A stretch of 64,000 bases of DNA from Litoribrevibacter euphylliae (lineage in GTDB: Bacteria; Pseudomonadota; Gammaproteobacteria; Pseudomonadales; Litoribrevibacteraceae). Below are positions 26,110-34,987 of this stretch, one piece after another. The stretch covers positions 186,001-250,000 of the forward strand of contig NZ_JBHRSZ010000007.1 of the NCBI RefSeq assembly GCF_042646085.1. Reading direction: 5' to 3'. Position 1 is the stretch's first letter, and every line of letters starts with the position of its first letter. The position numbers and the translations under genes are program-made. The notes beneath the pieces were generated by a model. It was not told where the DNA came from and ran no database searches. It worked only from the letters and a program-made list of their open reading frames with translations.

Positions 26110-26937
26110 TTATCTACCTGTGACAGTTGCCAGCAATTTCTTTGGTTCAATAAGGCTGTGTATGGGTAAGCCATCTCGAGAAATATAAGCACTGACAATG
26201 TGATCTACATGTACATAGCCATTGATGTCTTCTGTGGATGACACCACTTCATCTGTAGAGCACTCAAGAATGCCACTGACTTCATCCAGCTCAATCGCGA
26301 ACATCTGGTCATTGGCTTCTAACACCACCAGCACAGGACGAATCATATCGTTCAGTCGTTGTGCAGCCTCATCAAATAAATCCAAAAGCCGCTTTAAGGT
26401 GGTAGTTCGCTCAATACCTAAGCGTCGAATCGCTTCCTGCTTTTCTCCAGAAGAAGACAAAGATAACAATATCTCAGCGCTGCCATGAATACGCTTATGA
26501 GGCTCATCGAATTTTTTGAGAATATCCGACAACAAATCGTCATCGGTTTCAAAGGCATCGTACCAAAGGCCGAAAGCACATTGATCGGGATCGGTCGCCT
26601 TACTGAACGGTTCATCAGTCAGTAAGCAGTGTTCCAAGGAATCAAGCCAACTGATGTGATCTTGTCGTCGTTGCTGCAAGAGCTTAATGACCCTCCGAAC
26701 TTCCTCCACTTGAGAACTCGCACCAATCAAACGACTAAAATCAATAATCTGAATGACCTGACCATTGAAGTCCATAGCTTTGCGGGTCTGATGATCGGTT
26801 GAACGCAAGTTTACGTTGTTGCCCTGTTCCGACATGATGTAATTCACAGAGTTTATTGGCAGCGCAAAGAAACGGTCATTACACCGAAACGTTAATACAG
26901 TACAACCTGCAAGTTCTATGAGTGCAGAATTGGCCAT
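26110..26937 (-). CDS. CheW domain split by an inserted CZB zinc-sensor domain
   Basis: A 275-residue soluble protein. Residues 12-72 look like the first half of a CheW domain (CTVLTFRCNDRFFALPINSV, then FNGQVIQIIDFSRLIG). Residues 85-160 are a CZB domain with the zinc ligands His94 (HISW), Cys120 (CAFGLWYD), His147 and His151 (HKRIH). Residues 200-268 look like the second CheW half (VLVVLEANDQMFAIELDEVS). CZB domains sense zinc and, in some receptors, hypochlorous acid through the Cys. ATG 26937 has a perfect AAGAGGTGA site, so I prefer it to the upstream ATG at 26967. No chemotaxis genes flank it. Confidence 0.82.
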   Translation of the reverse strand: MANSALIELAGCTVLTFRCNDRFFALPINSVNYIMSEQGNNVNLRSTDHQTRKAMDFNGQVIQIIDFSRLIGASSQVEEVRRVIKLLQQRRQDHISWLDSLEHCLLTDEPFSKATDPDQCAFGLWYDAFETDDDLLSDILKKFDEPHKRIHGSAEILLSLSSSGEKQEAIRRLGIERTTTLKRLLDLFDEAAQRLNDMIRPVLVVLEANDQMFAIELDEVSGILECSTDEVVSSTEDINGYVHVDHIVSAYISRDGLPIHSLIEPKKLLATVTGR

Positions 26938-27023
26938 AGGATCACCTCTTATAATTATGGAAGGCATTCTTGTGAATCACGTTCTGTCTTATCCAGTTTA
27001 ATAACAGAGGCAGATTGCAAACA

Positions 27024-27049
27024 TAAAAAAACCGGGCAATCGCCCGGTT
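27024..27049 (-). terminator. Terminator of hupB
   Basis: Stem AACCGGGC / GCCCGGTT (27030-27037 and 27042-27049), AATC loop, and seven T residues on the minus strand. It lies 31 bp after the hupB stop. Confidence 0.92.
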
Positions 27050-27080
27050 CTTCTCGATACAAATACTATGGCAAGATCGA

Positions 27081-27353
27081 TTAGTTCACAGCTTCTTTTA
27101 AAGCTTTACCTGCTTTAAATGCAACATAATTACTTGCAGGAATTTTGATCGCTTCACCGGTTTGTGGATTTTTACCGGTACGCTCGTTACGACGACGTGT
27201 TTCAAATGTACCAAAGCCAATCAACTGAACCGCATTACCATCACTTACCGCACGAGTGATTTCATCTGTTAACGCAGTAAGAACTTCGTTTGCTTTAGTT
27301 TTGGATAGCCCAGTGGATTCTGCAATTGCCGCAGCAAGTTCTGGCTTACGCAT
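27081..27353 (-). CDS. hupB: DNA-binding protein HU-beta
   Basis: A nucleoid protein of 90 residues beginning MRKPELAAAIAESTGLSK with the canonical GFGTFETRRRNERTGKNPQT arm region. It bends DNA as a dimer. AGAAGGGAAC upstream of the ATG is a good ribosome binding site and the gene has its own terminator. It stands in the same hupB-rubredoxin reductase neighbourhood as in Pseudomonas. Confidence 0.97.
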   Translation of the reverse strand: MRKPELAAAIAESTGLSKTKANEVLTALTDEITRAVSDGNAVQLIGFGTFETRRRNERTGKNPQTGEAIKIPASNYVAFKAGKALKEAVN

Positions 27354-27421
27354 AATGTTCCCTTCTTTATTGTTATCAAAGTAGCACTTAATCTTTTGAT
27401 CAAGTATTTCTGATTACACCT

Positions 27422-27437
27422 CATTCCAAATGGAATG
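27422..27437. repeat. Perfect 16-bp palindrome upstream of hupB
   Basis: CATTCCA-AA-TGGAATG, centred about 77 bp upstream of the hupB start. It could be an operator, but no binder can be named. Confidence 0.4.
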
Positions 27438-27525
27438 TATAGAGCCTAGAACAAAAAGATTCATTTACCAAAAATAAAATGAAAAAAATGCGATAGCCAT
27501 GGGCTTGATGCAGTAATTGAGCATT

Positions 27526-27556
27526 AAAAAAGGGAAAGTCTCACATCAACTTTCCC
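27526..27556 (-). terminator. Terminator of the rubredoxin operon
   Basis: Stem GGGAAAGT / ACTTTCCC (27532-27539 and 27549-27556), 9-base loop, then six T residues on the minus strand, 30 bp after the rubredoxin reductase stop. Confidence 0.85.
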
Positions 27557-27586
27557 CTTTCACTGAAGGCACTAATCTACCGAATA

Positions 27587-28744
27587 TTAAGCTAATAACG
27601 GCGGCAATTGCTTCGACAAATTCAACTTATCAACCACCTTAGCACCTGTTAACACAAAGCCTTTCAGATTACCTTCGGCATCCAGGAATTTACAACTTAA
27701 ATCCTGGCCTTCACCTTCCACAACCCATTCACCTGCTTGATCCACAGGCGCAGCAATCACAGTTGGACACGCCGGCGTTTTAACCACCACAGGCATGGCA
27801 CCGTACTGAACATCTGTAACATCGCCATTCAGAGTTTTCGCCAAAGCTCGTGCCGACGCCATCAGAGGCAGCACATACAACAGCACTAAGCCATCTACTT
27901 CTGCACAGTCACCCAAGGCGTAAATATCTTGCTGGGATGTCTGGAGGGTTCGATCAACCACAATGCCTTTGTTGTACGAAAGGCCAGCTTTGCTCGCTAA
28001 TTCCACACGCGGTGTCAAACCAATCGCGGATAATACAAGATCCACTTCGAGTTCTTCACCGTTGGACAAACAGACTTTCACGCCATCGTCTTGGGTCACA
28101 ACGCGGTTAGCGAGTGCTCCCAAATGAAAACGAACGCCTGCAGCTTCCAGACCTTGCTGTAACACCTGCGCAGCAGCCTCAGGCAACATGTTAGGAAGTA
28201 CTGTCTGGCTTGGAGCCACCACATCAACGTCGTAGCCGCCGTTTCGCAAATCGTTTGCAAACTCACAACCAATCAAGCCAGCACCGATAATGGCCACTTT
28301 CTTTTTACCAATGGCCGCTTGACGGAAACGATCGTAATCCACCAAGTCATTCACAGAGAATACGAAATCGCTGCCATCGCCTTCAATAGGTGCTTTATGC
28401 GTCTTAGCACCCATTGCCAAGACCAACTTACTATAAGGAATTTCTTCTTCGCCCAGAGAAAGGATATGGGCCTCAGTATCAATTGCTGTAACTTCTGCTT
28501 GTGTACGAATCGACGCTTTTAGCTGAGTAGCCATCTCCCCAGCATTTGCCATCGCCAACGCCGCAGCCGTTTTATCCTTGGTAAAGCCTGCTGAAAGCAT
28601 CGGCTTGGAATAGGAGCGGCCATCATCGTGCGTAATGATCAGTAATGGCGTTTCTGTATTTAACTTACGAAATTCTTTCGCAACACCATATCCGGCTAAG
28701 CCCGAACCAATGATTACGATAGGCAGTTCTTTGTTGTCTGTCAT
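27587..28744 (-). CDS. rubB: Rubredoxin-NAD(+) reductase
   Basis: FAD enzyme that passes electrons from NADH to rubredoxin. The 385 residues have the FAD motif VIIGSGLAGYGVAKEFRKL at the N-terminus, the NAD motif VAIIGAGLIGCEFANDLR at about 145-165, and the second FAD motif YALGDCAEVDG at about 275. Size and order match P. aeruginosa RubB (384 aa). It is 129 bp downstream of the rubredoxin gene on the same strand. In such bacteria the pair feeds alkane hydroxylases or oxidative-stress reductases; no alkane hydroxylase lies in this window. Confidence 0.93.
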   Translation of the reverse strand: MTDNKELPIVIIGSGLAGYGVAKEFRKLNTETPLLIITHDDGRSYSKPMLSAGFTKDKTAAALAMANAGEMATQLKASIRTQAEVTAIDTEAHILSLGEEEIPYSKLVLAMGAKTHKAPIEGDGSDFVFSVNDLVDYDRFRQAAIGKKKVAIIGAGLIGCEFANDLRNGGYDVDVVAPSQTVLPNMLPEAAAQVLQQGLEAAGVRFHLGALANRVVTQDDGVKVCLSNGEELEVDLVLSAIGLTPRVELASKAGLSYNKGIVVDRTLQTSQQDIYALGDCAEVDGLVLLYVLPLMASARALAKTLNGDVTDVQYGAMPVVVKTPACPTVIAAPVDQAGEWVVEGEGQDLSCKFLDAEGNLKGFVLTGAKVVDKLNLSKQLPPLLA

Positions 28745-28873
28745 GCAGTCACCCTTAGTTAGAAATAATAAAGCGTGAAATCAGCGCTTCATTTCAAGGA
28801 GGATCTTTGGATGGACACAGTTTCGCTTTTGACGAATTTCCTTTGTGTCTGAAATTGCACCAAGGGTAGTGGG

Positions 28874-29041
28874 TTACGCAATTTCTATCATTTCGAAGTC
28901 TTCTTTACCAACTCCGCAATCTGGACATTCCCAATCGTCCGGTACATCTTCCCAACGAGTGCCAGGTGCAATTCCTTCTTCAGGACAGCCCAGCTCTTCA
29001 TCATATACCCAGCCACACACGACACATTGCCATTTTTTCAT
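28874..29041 (-). CDS. rubA: Rubredoxin
   Basis: A 55-residue gene too short for many gene callers. The protein begins MKKWQCVVCGWVYDEELG and has the four iron-binding cysteines at 6, 9, 39 and 42 (CVVC and CPDC), with the usual WxDVPDDWxCPDCG block. It carries one electron at an Fe(Cys)4 site. GAGGAAG precedes ATG 29041. It lies upstream of rubredoxin reductase, its partner. Confidence 0.96.
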   Translation of the reverse strand: MKKWQCVVCGWVYDEELGCPEEGIAPGTRWEDVPDDWECPDCGVGKEDFEMIEIA

Positions 29042-29369
29042 ACAGCTTCCTCAGAGTTTTAATAATTATGTATTCCAGGAGAGGGTATCCCATTGATGCC
29101 TTTAATGAAAAACACCGTAAGAACAACATCCTCACGTAAGGAGTGCCGTGACATTCTAACTTTAATTAACAGATCAGATGTGAAAACAGCTAATACCTAA
29201 AGTAGATGTCGGCTCGTGGTTGAGGCACTATATCACCTGAAATTTGTAAGCGCATTCTAATTCAATCAATATTGTCTTACAATCCTACAAAAGATAATCT
29301 CCTGAAACTCCAGTATACTGCGACCTCCAAAGCAAACCAGATAAACGGAATTTATGGCGTCGGTTATTC
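29042..29369. other. Divergent rubredoxin/ubiC intergenic region
   Basis: A 328 bp AT-rich gap with no credible gene. It must hold the promoters for the rubredoxin unit (minus) and ubiC (plus). TTGTCT at about 29274 followed by GATAAT near 29295 is a weak promoter candidate for ubiC. An out-of-frame open frame at 29272-29478 overlaps ubiC and looks like chance. Confidence 0.4.
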
Positions 29370-29897
29370 ATGCCTGAAACACCTCATTACATACATCGTT
29401 GGACATCAGCGTATAAAAAGTACGCCAACCTTTGGTCTAATTCCCAACGTAGCTGGCTGTTACATCGAGGCTCATTGACCAAACGTCTGATGGCTCAAAG
29501 CACTTCCTCTTTTGAAGTAAAGGTTAATAAAGAAGGCATCAATAAACTCTTCCAACATGAAAAGAGCGTTTTGGCCTGTTCTTCTGACTTCGGCTGGATC
29601 AGGGAAGTCGACCTAATTGTGGATGGCGCTGTCTGGGTCAGAGCGCGTAGTGTTGTGCCTCTTTCGACGTTAACCGGACCTGACATCAAGCTCCGACATT
29701 TAGGCAGTAAGCCGCTCGGTCATTTACTCTTCAGTAGCCCGCGATACCGAAGAAAGCAGTTTGAGATAGGGCGTTATCAAAAAAACCGGGAAATTCACTG
29801 GGGTCGTCGATCAATTTTCACCTGTAATGGCAGCCATAAAACCTTATTGGTAACGGAAACCTTTATGCCCGTTGTCTTTTCTCGGCAATCCTCCTAG
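29370..29897 (+). CDS. ubiC: Chorismate pyruvate-lyase UbiC
   Basis: Converts chorismate to 4-hydroxybenzoate and pyruvate, the first committed step of ubiquinone synthesis. The 175-residue sequence has the family blocks WLLHRGSLTKRL, WVRARSVVPLSTL, the GSKPLGHLLF segment, WGRRSIF and the C-terminal LLVTETFMPV with the catalytic Glu. It lies 39 bp upstream of ubiA, the next enzyme. Confidence 0.93.
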   Translation: MPETPHYIHRWTSAYKKYANLWSNSQRSWLLHRGSLTKRLMAQSTSSFEVKVNKEGINKLFQHEKSVLACSSDFGWIREVDLIVDGAVWVRARSVVPLSTLTGPDIKLRHLGSKPLGHLLFSSPRYRRKQFEIGRYQKNREIHWGRRSIFTCNGSHKTLLVTETFMPVVFSRQSS

Positions 29898-29936
29898 TAT
29901 TCCCATGATCAAAACGGAGTACGCAAGTTTAAGACA

Positions 29937-30815
29937 ATGGACAATCTAGCCAAGCACATCAAACTACAATTTCCTGAATACCTACAATTGATGCGCATTA
30001 ATAAGCCCATCGGTATTTTTCTGTTGCTTTGGCCGACTTTATGGGCACTGTGGGTAGCTGCAGAAGGCGTTCCACACGTTTTAAATTTAGTGATCTTCGT
30101 TCTAGGTGTCGTGTTTATGCGTTCCGCCGGCTGTGTTATTAATGACTACGCCGATCGCGACTTTGATTTGCATGTTCGCAGAACTCAAGATCGTCCTTTG
30201 ACATCAGGCCGTGTCACCACCAAAGAAGCCTTATTGCTCTTCGCTACGTTAGTGTTCACATCGTTTGTATTGGTGCTTTTTACCAACCTAGAAACGATCT
30301 ATATGTCTTGTGGCGCACTCTTCTTAGCGGCACTTTACCCCTTTATGAAACGCTACACCTACTTCCCGCAGGTGTTTCTGGGTGCCGCATTTGCCTGGGC
30401 TGTGCCAATGGCCTTCACCGCAGAAACACAATCGGTTTCAGAAGTCACTTGGTTGTTGTACGCCGCAACCTTATTATGGACAATTGCCTACGATACCCAA
30501 TACGCCATGGTTGACCGTGAAGATGACTTAAAGATCGGCATCAAATCAACGGCCATTCTATTTGGCGACATGGATAATATCGCCATCATCAGCCTTCAGG
30601 TGCTGACCCTCTGCACGCTGTTATTAGCAGCAAACCAGTTATCCGCAGGTATTTTCTTTTATCTTGGATTACTCGCCGCCACCGGCTTCTTTGTCTATCA
30701 ATACACCCTCACGCAACACCGTGATCGCGATATGTGTTTTAAAGCATTTCTGAATAATCACTGGGTTGGCGCAAGCATTTTTACCGGTATTTTTATCGAC
30801 TATTTAGTACGCTGA
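29937..30815 (+). CDS. ubiA: 4-hydroxybenzoate octaprenyltransferase UbiA
   Basis: A membrane prenyltransferase of 292 residues with about eight hydrophobic segments. The two Asp-rich motifs are clear: NDYADRDFD at about 70 and DTQYAMVDREDD at about 190, which bind Mg-polyprenyl diphosphate. The N-terminal LMRINKPIGIFLLLWPTLWA is typical. It prenylates the product of the adjacent ubiC. Confidence 0.96.
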   Translation: MDNLAKHIKLQFPEYLQLMRINKPIGIFLLLWPTLWALWVAAEGVPHVLNLVIFVLGVVFMRSAGCVINDYADRDFDLHVRRTQDRPLTSGRVTTKEALLLFATLVFTSFVLVLFTNLETIYMSCGALFLAALYPFMKRYTYFPQVFLGAAFAWAVPMAFTAETQSVSEVTWLLYAATLLWTIAYDTQYAMVDREDDLKIGIKSTAILFGDMDNIAIISLQVLTLCTLLLAANQLSAGIFFYLGLLAATGFFVYQYTLTQHRDRDMCFKAFLNNHWVGASIFTGIFIDYLVR

Positions 30816-30912
30816 TTAACTGGCTTAAACCGCGGATGGGCCATACTTATGGCGTATTTACGCCCTCCAAAAACCAAATGCTTGACTCTACTTTGTGCAA
30901 GCTTTGCAATTA

Positions 30913-30948
30913 ATGTCATACTTCTGTAACAAAACTGTCTTCTAATAC
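30913..30948 (+). promoter_or_regulatory. Pho box and promoter of phoB
   Basis: Three 7-base direct repeats at 11-bp spacing: ATGTCAT (30913), CTGTAAC (30924) and CTGTCTT (30935). The last two form an 18-bp Pho box with 15 of 18 consensus matches. TAATAC at 30943-30948 is the -10. This fits positive autoregulation of phoBR under phosphate starvation. Confidence 0.85.
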
Positions 30949-30996
30949 GCTTGTCTTAAATTTTTGTTATTCAATAACCCAACACAGGCATGAGTG

Positions 30997-31692
30997 ATGG
31001 CGGGAAAAAAAGTTCTAATTGTTGATGACGAAGCCCCGATCAGGGAAATGATCATGGTTGCGCTGGAAATGGCTGGCTATAACTGCCTTGAAGCCGAGAA
31101 CACGCAATCTGCGCATTCAATCATCGTCGATCAACAACCAGACCTAATTCTATTGGATTGGATGCTGCCTGGCGTATCCGGTATTGAGTTTGCACGACGA
31201 CTCAAGAAAGACGAATTAACCTCGGATGTACCTATTATTATGCTCACCGCGAAAAGCGAAGAGGATAATAAAATCCAAGGTTTGGAAGTGGGTGCTGATG
31301 ATTACATCACCAAACCTTTCTCACCACGAGAACTGGTTGCTCGTCTTAAAGCGGTACTTCGCAGAACCACGCCTCAAGGCGTCGAAGAAACGGTCAGCGT
31401 TAATGGTCTGGAGTTAAATCCGGTGTCTCACCGCGTTTTAGCCCACGGAGACTCCATTGAGATGGGGCCAACCGAATTTCGTTTGCTGCAATTCTTTATG
31501 ACACACCAAGAACGTGCTTATTCACGCAGTCAATTGCTGGATCACGTATGGGGTGGCAATGTGTATGTTGAAGAGCGAACCGTAGACGTACATATTCGTC
31601 GTCTGCGAAAAGCACTTGCGGTGACAGGGCACGATGGCCTAATTCAAACCGTTCGCGGAACCGGTTATCGCTTTTCGACAAAGGCTGCTTAG
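30997..31692 (+). CDS. phoB: Phosphate regulon response regulator PhoB
   Basis: An OmpR-family regulator of 231 residues. The receiver domain (1-120) has VDDEAPIREMI, the phosphorylated Asp in LLDWMLPG at about 53, and TKPFSPREL. The winged-helix domain (about 130-228) has EERTVDVHIRRLRKAL and VRGTGYRFS. ATG 30997 aligns with the Pseudomonas start; GTG 30994 is one codon earlier. A three-repeat Pho box precedes it and phoR follows 82 bp later. Confidence 0.96.
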   Translation: MAGKKVLIVDDEAPIREMIMVALEMAGYNCLEAENTQSAHSIIVDQQPDLILLDWMLPGVSGIEFARRLKKDELTSDVPIIMLTAKSEEDNKIQGLEVGADDYITKPFSPRELVARLKAVLRRTTPQGVEETVSVNGLELNPVSHRVLAHGDSIEMGPTEFRLLQFFMTHQERAYSRSQLLDHVWGGNVYVEERTVDVHIRRLRKALAVTGHDGLIQTVRGTGYRFSTKAA

Positions 31693-31774
31693 AGTAAGCT
31701 GTCAGCAACAATAAGGATAAGTACTGCAATCGACTTATCCTTTCTTTTTATCTTGTGGCTGTTGAGGGCACTCG

Positions 31775-33064
31775 GTGTTAAGTAATTGGTATATTGAATT
31801 ACAGCGGGTAACGCTGCTGGTACTGGCTACATCTCTCATCGGATATTTCTTTGGTTTTCCTCTGGTCGGGCTCATTTTAGGTCTTGCGGCCTATGTACTG
31901 TGGAATATCCGTCAGATGTCCCGTTTGGAATCCTGGTTACAACATCAAGAGCTGGATAAGCTCCCTCTCAGTGAAGGTCTGTGGGGAAAACTCTTCGACT
32001 CCATCTATCGGCAAGAGAAAGAACACCAATCAGGCAAACGCCGCCTTCAAACCATTATTGATCGTATCCAGCAATCTACGGCAGCACTGCAAGATGCCGT
32101 CATCATGGTCGAATACGATGGCACACTGGAATGGTGGAACCGTTCAACAGAGGCCTTGCTTGGCTTTCGTTCACCAGATGACGGAGGCCAACAGATCACC
32201 AACTTGATTCGTGATCCCGACTTTGTGGAGTACTTTGAGTACGGTGATTACACCACGCCTTTGGTACTCAACAGCCCGATCAACCCCACGATGGTCTTAG
32301 AGATCTCAGTAACACCATTTGGTAACGACGATAGATTGATCACCGCACGAGACATCACTCACATTGAACACCTCGAACGCATGCGTAAGGACTTTATTGC
32401 CAATGTCAGTCACGAACTTAAAACTCCGCTGACGGTACTGATTGGCTATCTGGAAACCTTAATTGACTACACCGACGACAATGATCGTTGGCTACGCATC
32501 TTCCATCAAATGCAAACACAAGCTACCCGTATGCAAGATCTGGTACAAGATCTGTTAATTCTGACGCGTCTTGAAACCACTGAAATCAATCTTGAAGAGC
32601 AACCGGTCAATCTCAAGCATCTGCTGGATAACATTTCCGCGGAAGCAAGAACTTACAGCAACGGCGAGCATGAGATTATCCTAAGCTGTGAAGACAACAT
32701 TGAAATGAGCGGCAGCTATGACGAGCTACGCAGCGCCTTCAGCAACTTAATCATCAATGCCGTAAAATACACTCAAAGTGGCGGACGCATTGAAGTCAAA
32801 GGCTATCATGACCGAACCAGTATCCACGTAGACGTGATTGATAACGGCCCAGGCATCGACCAAAAACACATTCCGCATCTGACCGAACGCTTTTACCGAG
32901 TGGACGAGAGTCGTAAATCGGATACTGGCGGAACGGGGTTAGGTCTCGCCATTACCAAGCACATCATTATTCGCCACAATGGTCATTTAGGCATCGAAAG
33001 CCGCCTGGGCTACGGCAGTAAATTCAGCTGTGAATTCCCACTCTCGTTATTGAGCCATCACTGA
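31775..33064 (+). CDS. phoR: Phosphate regulon sensor kinase PhoR
   Basis: A 429-residue histidine kinase: two N-terminal membrane helices (about 10-45), a PAS domain (about 95-200), the H-box FIANVSHELKTPLTVLIGYL at about 208, N-box SNLIINAVKYT and G-boxes NGPGI and GGTGLGLAI. The membrane part lacks a large periplasmic domain, as in all PhoR, which senses phosphate through the PstSCAB-PhoU complex. The start is GTG at 31775 with GAGGG upstream. Confidence 0.95.
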   Translation: MLSNWYIELQRVTLLVLATSLIGYFFGFPLVGLILGLAAYVLWNIRQMSRLESWLQHQELDKLPLSEGLWGKLFDSIYRQEKEHQSGKRRLQTIIDRIQQSTAALQDAVIMVEYDGTLEWWNRSTEALLGFRSPDDGGQQITNLIRDPDFVEYFEYGDYTTPLVLNSPINPTMVLEISVTPFGNDDRLITARDITHIEHLERMRKDFIANVSHELKTPLTVLIGYLETLIDYTDDNDRWLRIFHQMQTQATRMQDLVQDLLILTRLETTEINLEEQPVNLKHLLDNISAEARTYSNGEHEIILSCEDNIEMSGSYDELRSAFSNLIINAVKYTQSGGRIEVKGYHDRTSIHVDVIDNGPGIDQKHIPHLTERFYRVDESRKSDTGGTGLGLAITKHIIIRHNGHLGIESRLGYGSKFSCEFPLSLLSHH

Positions 33065-33118
33065 TCATTGAATCTCAAAAAGGCCTCGATCAGTTGTGAG
33101 TTCAATGCCGGAATGCGG

Positions 33119-34039
33119 TTAGTGAGTGGTACGATCCATCAACTTAACCCCTTGCGGTAAGCTGACATCGATAGCGACCGGTAAATGGTCTGAAATTGGA
33201 TGATCCAACACATCAATTGCGTGTGTTCGTAAGGTCGGACTGATAAGAATATGGTCCAGCCCCTTCTGAGGCGCCCAGCTTGGAAAAGTACTGATTCCAT
33301 CCGTCGCCAACATAAGTTCACTGTCTTTTAACGGCGAGTTTTCTACCAAGCGCTCTGCATGGCAATTCAGATCCCCCATCACAACAACATGCTGATGATC
33401 CTGCACGCGTTCTTTCACATAGGCCAACTGATTCATTTGCGCCCGCTGAGACAACGACAGATGCATCATTACCACTAATAAAGGCTCATCGGTGTTGGTC
33501 TGGAACTCGATAAACATCGCCCCTCGGCCAGGAATTAAGGAGGGTAAAACATGGTTATCCACCGATTTCGGAACGATGCGACTTAACACGCCATTGCCGT
33601 GTTGTGCCAACAAACCAAAGTCACGGTTCAATTGTTGATGCCAAAAACTGAATTGACCGCGATCCGCCAGATACTTCACTTGGTTAACAAAACCGCTGCG
33701 AAGACTGCCGCCATCCGCTTCTTGCAAAGCAACAATATCGAAGTGTGATAACACATCGGCAATGCGATCCATGTTATCGATACGATTAGAGTAGGGGAAA
33801 AGATGCTGCCAGCTGCGAGTCAAATAGTGGAGATAACGTCCCACTGAATTGCCCACTTGGATGTTGAAGGAGATCAGTCTCAGGTGTTCAAGACCATCAT
33901 CTTCAATGACTGGCAGATACTTTTGAACGGGATAGTCAACTTGAGCGCCAGCGACGTCTTTATACACAGATAAGGAGCGGATCTCATCCACCGCTTCCTT
34001 TAGCTGTTCAACGCGTTTTCTGACCTTCTTCAGCATCAT
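33119..34039 (-). CDS. Endonuclease/exonuclease/phosphatase family protein
   Basis: A 306-residue DNase-I-fold hydrolase. The metal and catalytic motifs are present: LISFNIQVG, IVALQEADGG (metal-binding Glu), VVMGDLNCHAE and the C-terminal SDHLPVAIDV with the catalytic His. No signal peptide is evident. A homologue sits next to dsbA in Pseudomonas too. It could act on nucleic acid, phospholipid or inositol phosphate; the sequence does not tell. Two tandem ATG codons follow an AAGGGATA site. Confidence 0.85.
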   Translation of the reverse strand: MMLKKVRKRVEQLKEAVDEIRSLSVYKDVAGAQVDYPVQKYLPVIEDDGLEHLRLISFNIQVGNSVGRYLHYLTRSWQHLFPYSNRIDNMDRIADVLSHFDIVALQEADGGSLRSGFVNQVKYLADRGQFSFWHQQLNRDFGLLAQHGNGVLSRIVPKSVDNHVLPSLIPGRGAMFIEFQTNTDEPLLVVMMHLSLSQRAQMNQLAYVKERVQDHQHVVVMGDLNCHAERLVENSPLKDSELMLATDGISTFPSWAPQKGLDHILISPTLRTHAIDVLDHPISDHLPVAIDVSLPQGVKLMDRTTH

Positions 34040-34086
34040 TATCCCTTAATAAATCACCCAAATCTGTGGTCTGTGTGAGCGACTAC

Positions 34087-34713
34087 TTATTTAGCAGCAC
34101 GCTCTTTTTCAATCAGGAAATCCACCACTTTAAGCATACGCTCGAAGCTGCCTGCAGAACGCGTATCAACTCGATATTTGCCATTAACAACCATCGCAGG
34201 AACACCTGTAACACGGTAACTTCTGGTACGCGATTGTGCCATGTTTACCTTACTTTGAACTGAGAACGAATTCCAAGCTTTAGTATAGTCTTCTTCAGAT
34301 ACACCGAGCAGCTTAAAGAAGGCAATACGCTTTTCATCACTACGCAACTTACTACGCACCACATGATATTCGTTAAACACCATGTCGCGACCTTTTTCCA
34401 ACACACCCAGTGCTTCCATGGCATAGTGCAGCTGCGTTTCAGTAGCCCAGCCACCAAAGTCACCAGGCTGTTGGTAGAAATCTACGTCGTCCGCTACCGT
34501 TTTGGACCAGGCATGGACCATCGGCTCAAACTTAAAGCAGTGACCACAGCCATACCAAAAAAGCTCAATCACTTCGATTTTGTTTTCATCACGCGTCGGA
34601 ACCGCGTAAGGCACCTCCTGGTAGTCTTTCCCGGCAACAAAACTTTCAGCAGACACAAGCTGCGACATCACAAGTAAAGTCGCTGTGAGAAGAGAAGTGA
34701 GCAAGGCTTTCAT
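34087..34713 (-). CDS. dsbA: Thiol:disulfide interchange protein DsbA
   Basis: Periplasmic oxidase that introduces disulfides into secreted proteins. The 208 residues have a signal peptide (1-22), the active site CGHC at 56-59 in WYGCGHCFKFEP, and the cis-Pro loop VTGVPAMVVNGKY. This subgroup resembles Pseudomonas DsbA. AGGAG precedes ATG. The neighbour upstream is cytochrome c4, which also matures in the periplasm. Confidence 0.95.
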   Translation of the reverse strand: MKALLTSLLTATLLVMSQLVSAESFVAGKDYQEVPYAVPTRDENKIEVIELFWYGCGHCFKFEPMVHAWSKTVADDVDFYQQPGDFGGWATETQLHYAMEALGVLEKGRDMVFNEYHVVRSKLRSDEKRIAFFKLLGVSEEDYTKAWNSFSVQSKVNMAQSRTRSYRVTGVPAMVVNGKYRVDTRSAGSFERMLKVVDFLIEKERAAK

Positions 34714-34858
34714 TAAATACTCCTATTATTGATCGTATCATCAAACCGCATCAGTCGGATCGAACCTTTCAGGTTGATCCCTTCAGGTCGAATCCTTTCC
34801 ATATCCAACCATCTGGCCAGAAAATAAAGGGTCAATGTAGCTTTTATCCAGACAAAAG

Positions 34859-34883
34859 AAAAGGGAGTCTAAGACTCCCTTTT
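34859..34883 (-). terminator. Terminator downstream of cytochrome c4
   Basis: A near-perfect hairpin with arms AAAAGGGAGTCT and AGACTCCCTTTT (34859-34870, 34872-34883); on the minus strand it is followed by a T-rich stretch. It could act in both directions. Confidence 0.8.
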
Positions 34884-34987
34884 GGTAGGATCATTTGCTT
34901 GGAACTTGGTTCCTTTTAATCCCGGTCAACGCCTCAAAAAAAATGATTCTTTGTTGACTTGGATCAATCGAGCAAAGGCACTAAAGC

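Noticed and set aside
29272..29478. 68-codon frame just before and overlapping ubiC
   Set aside because: It overlaps the true ubiC start in another frame and has no recognisable product.
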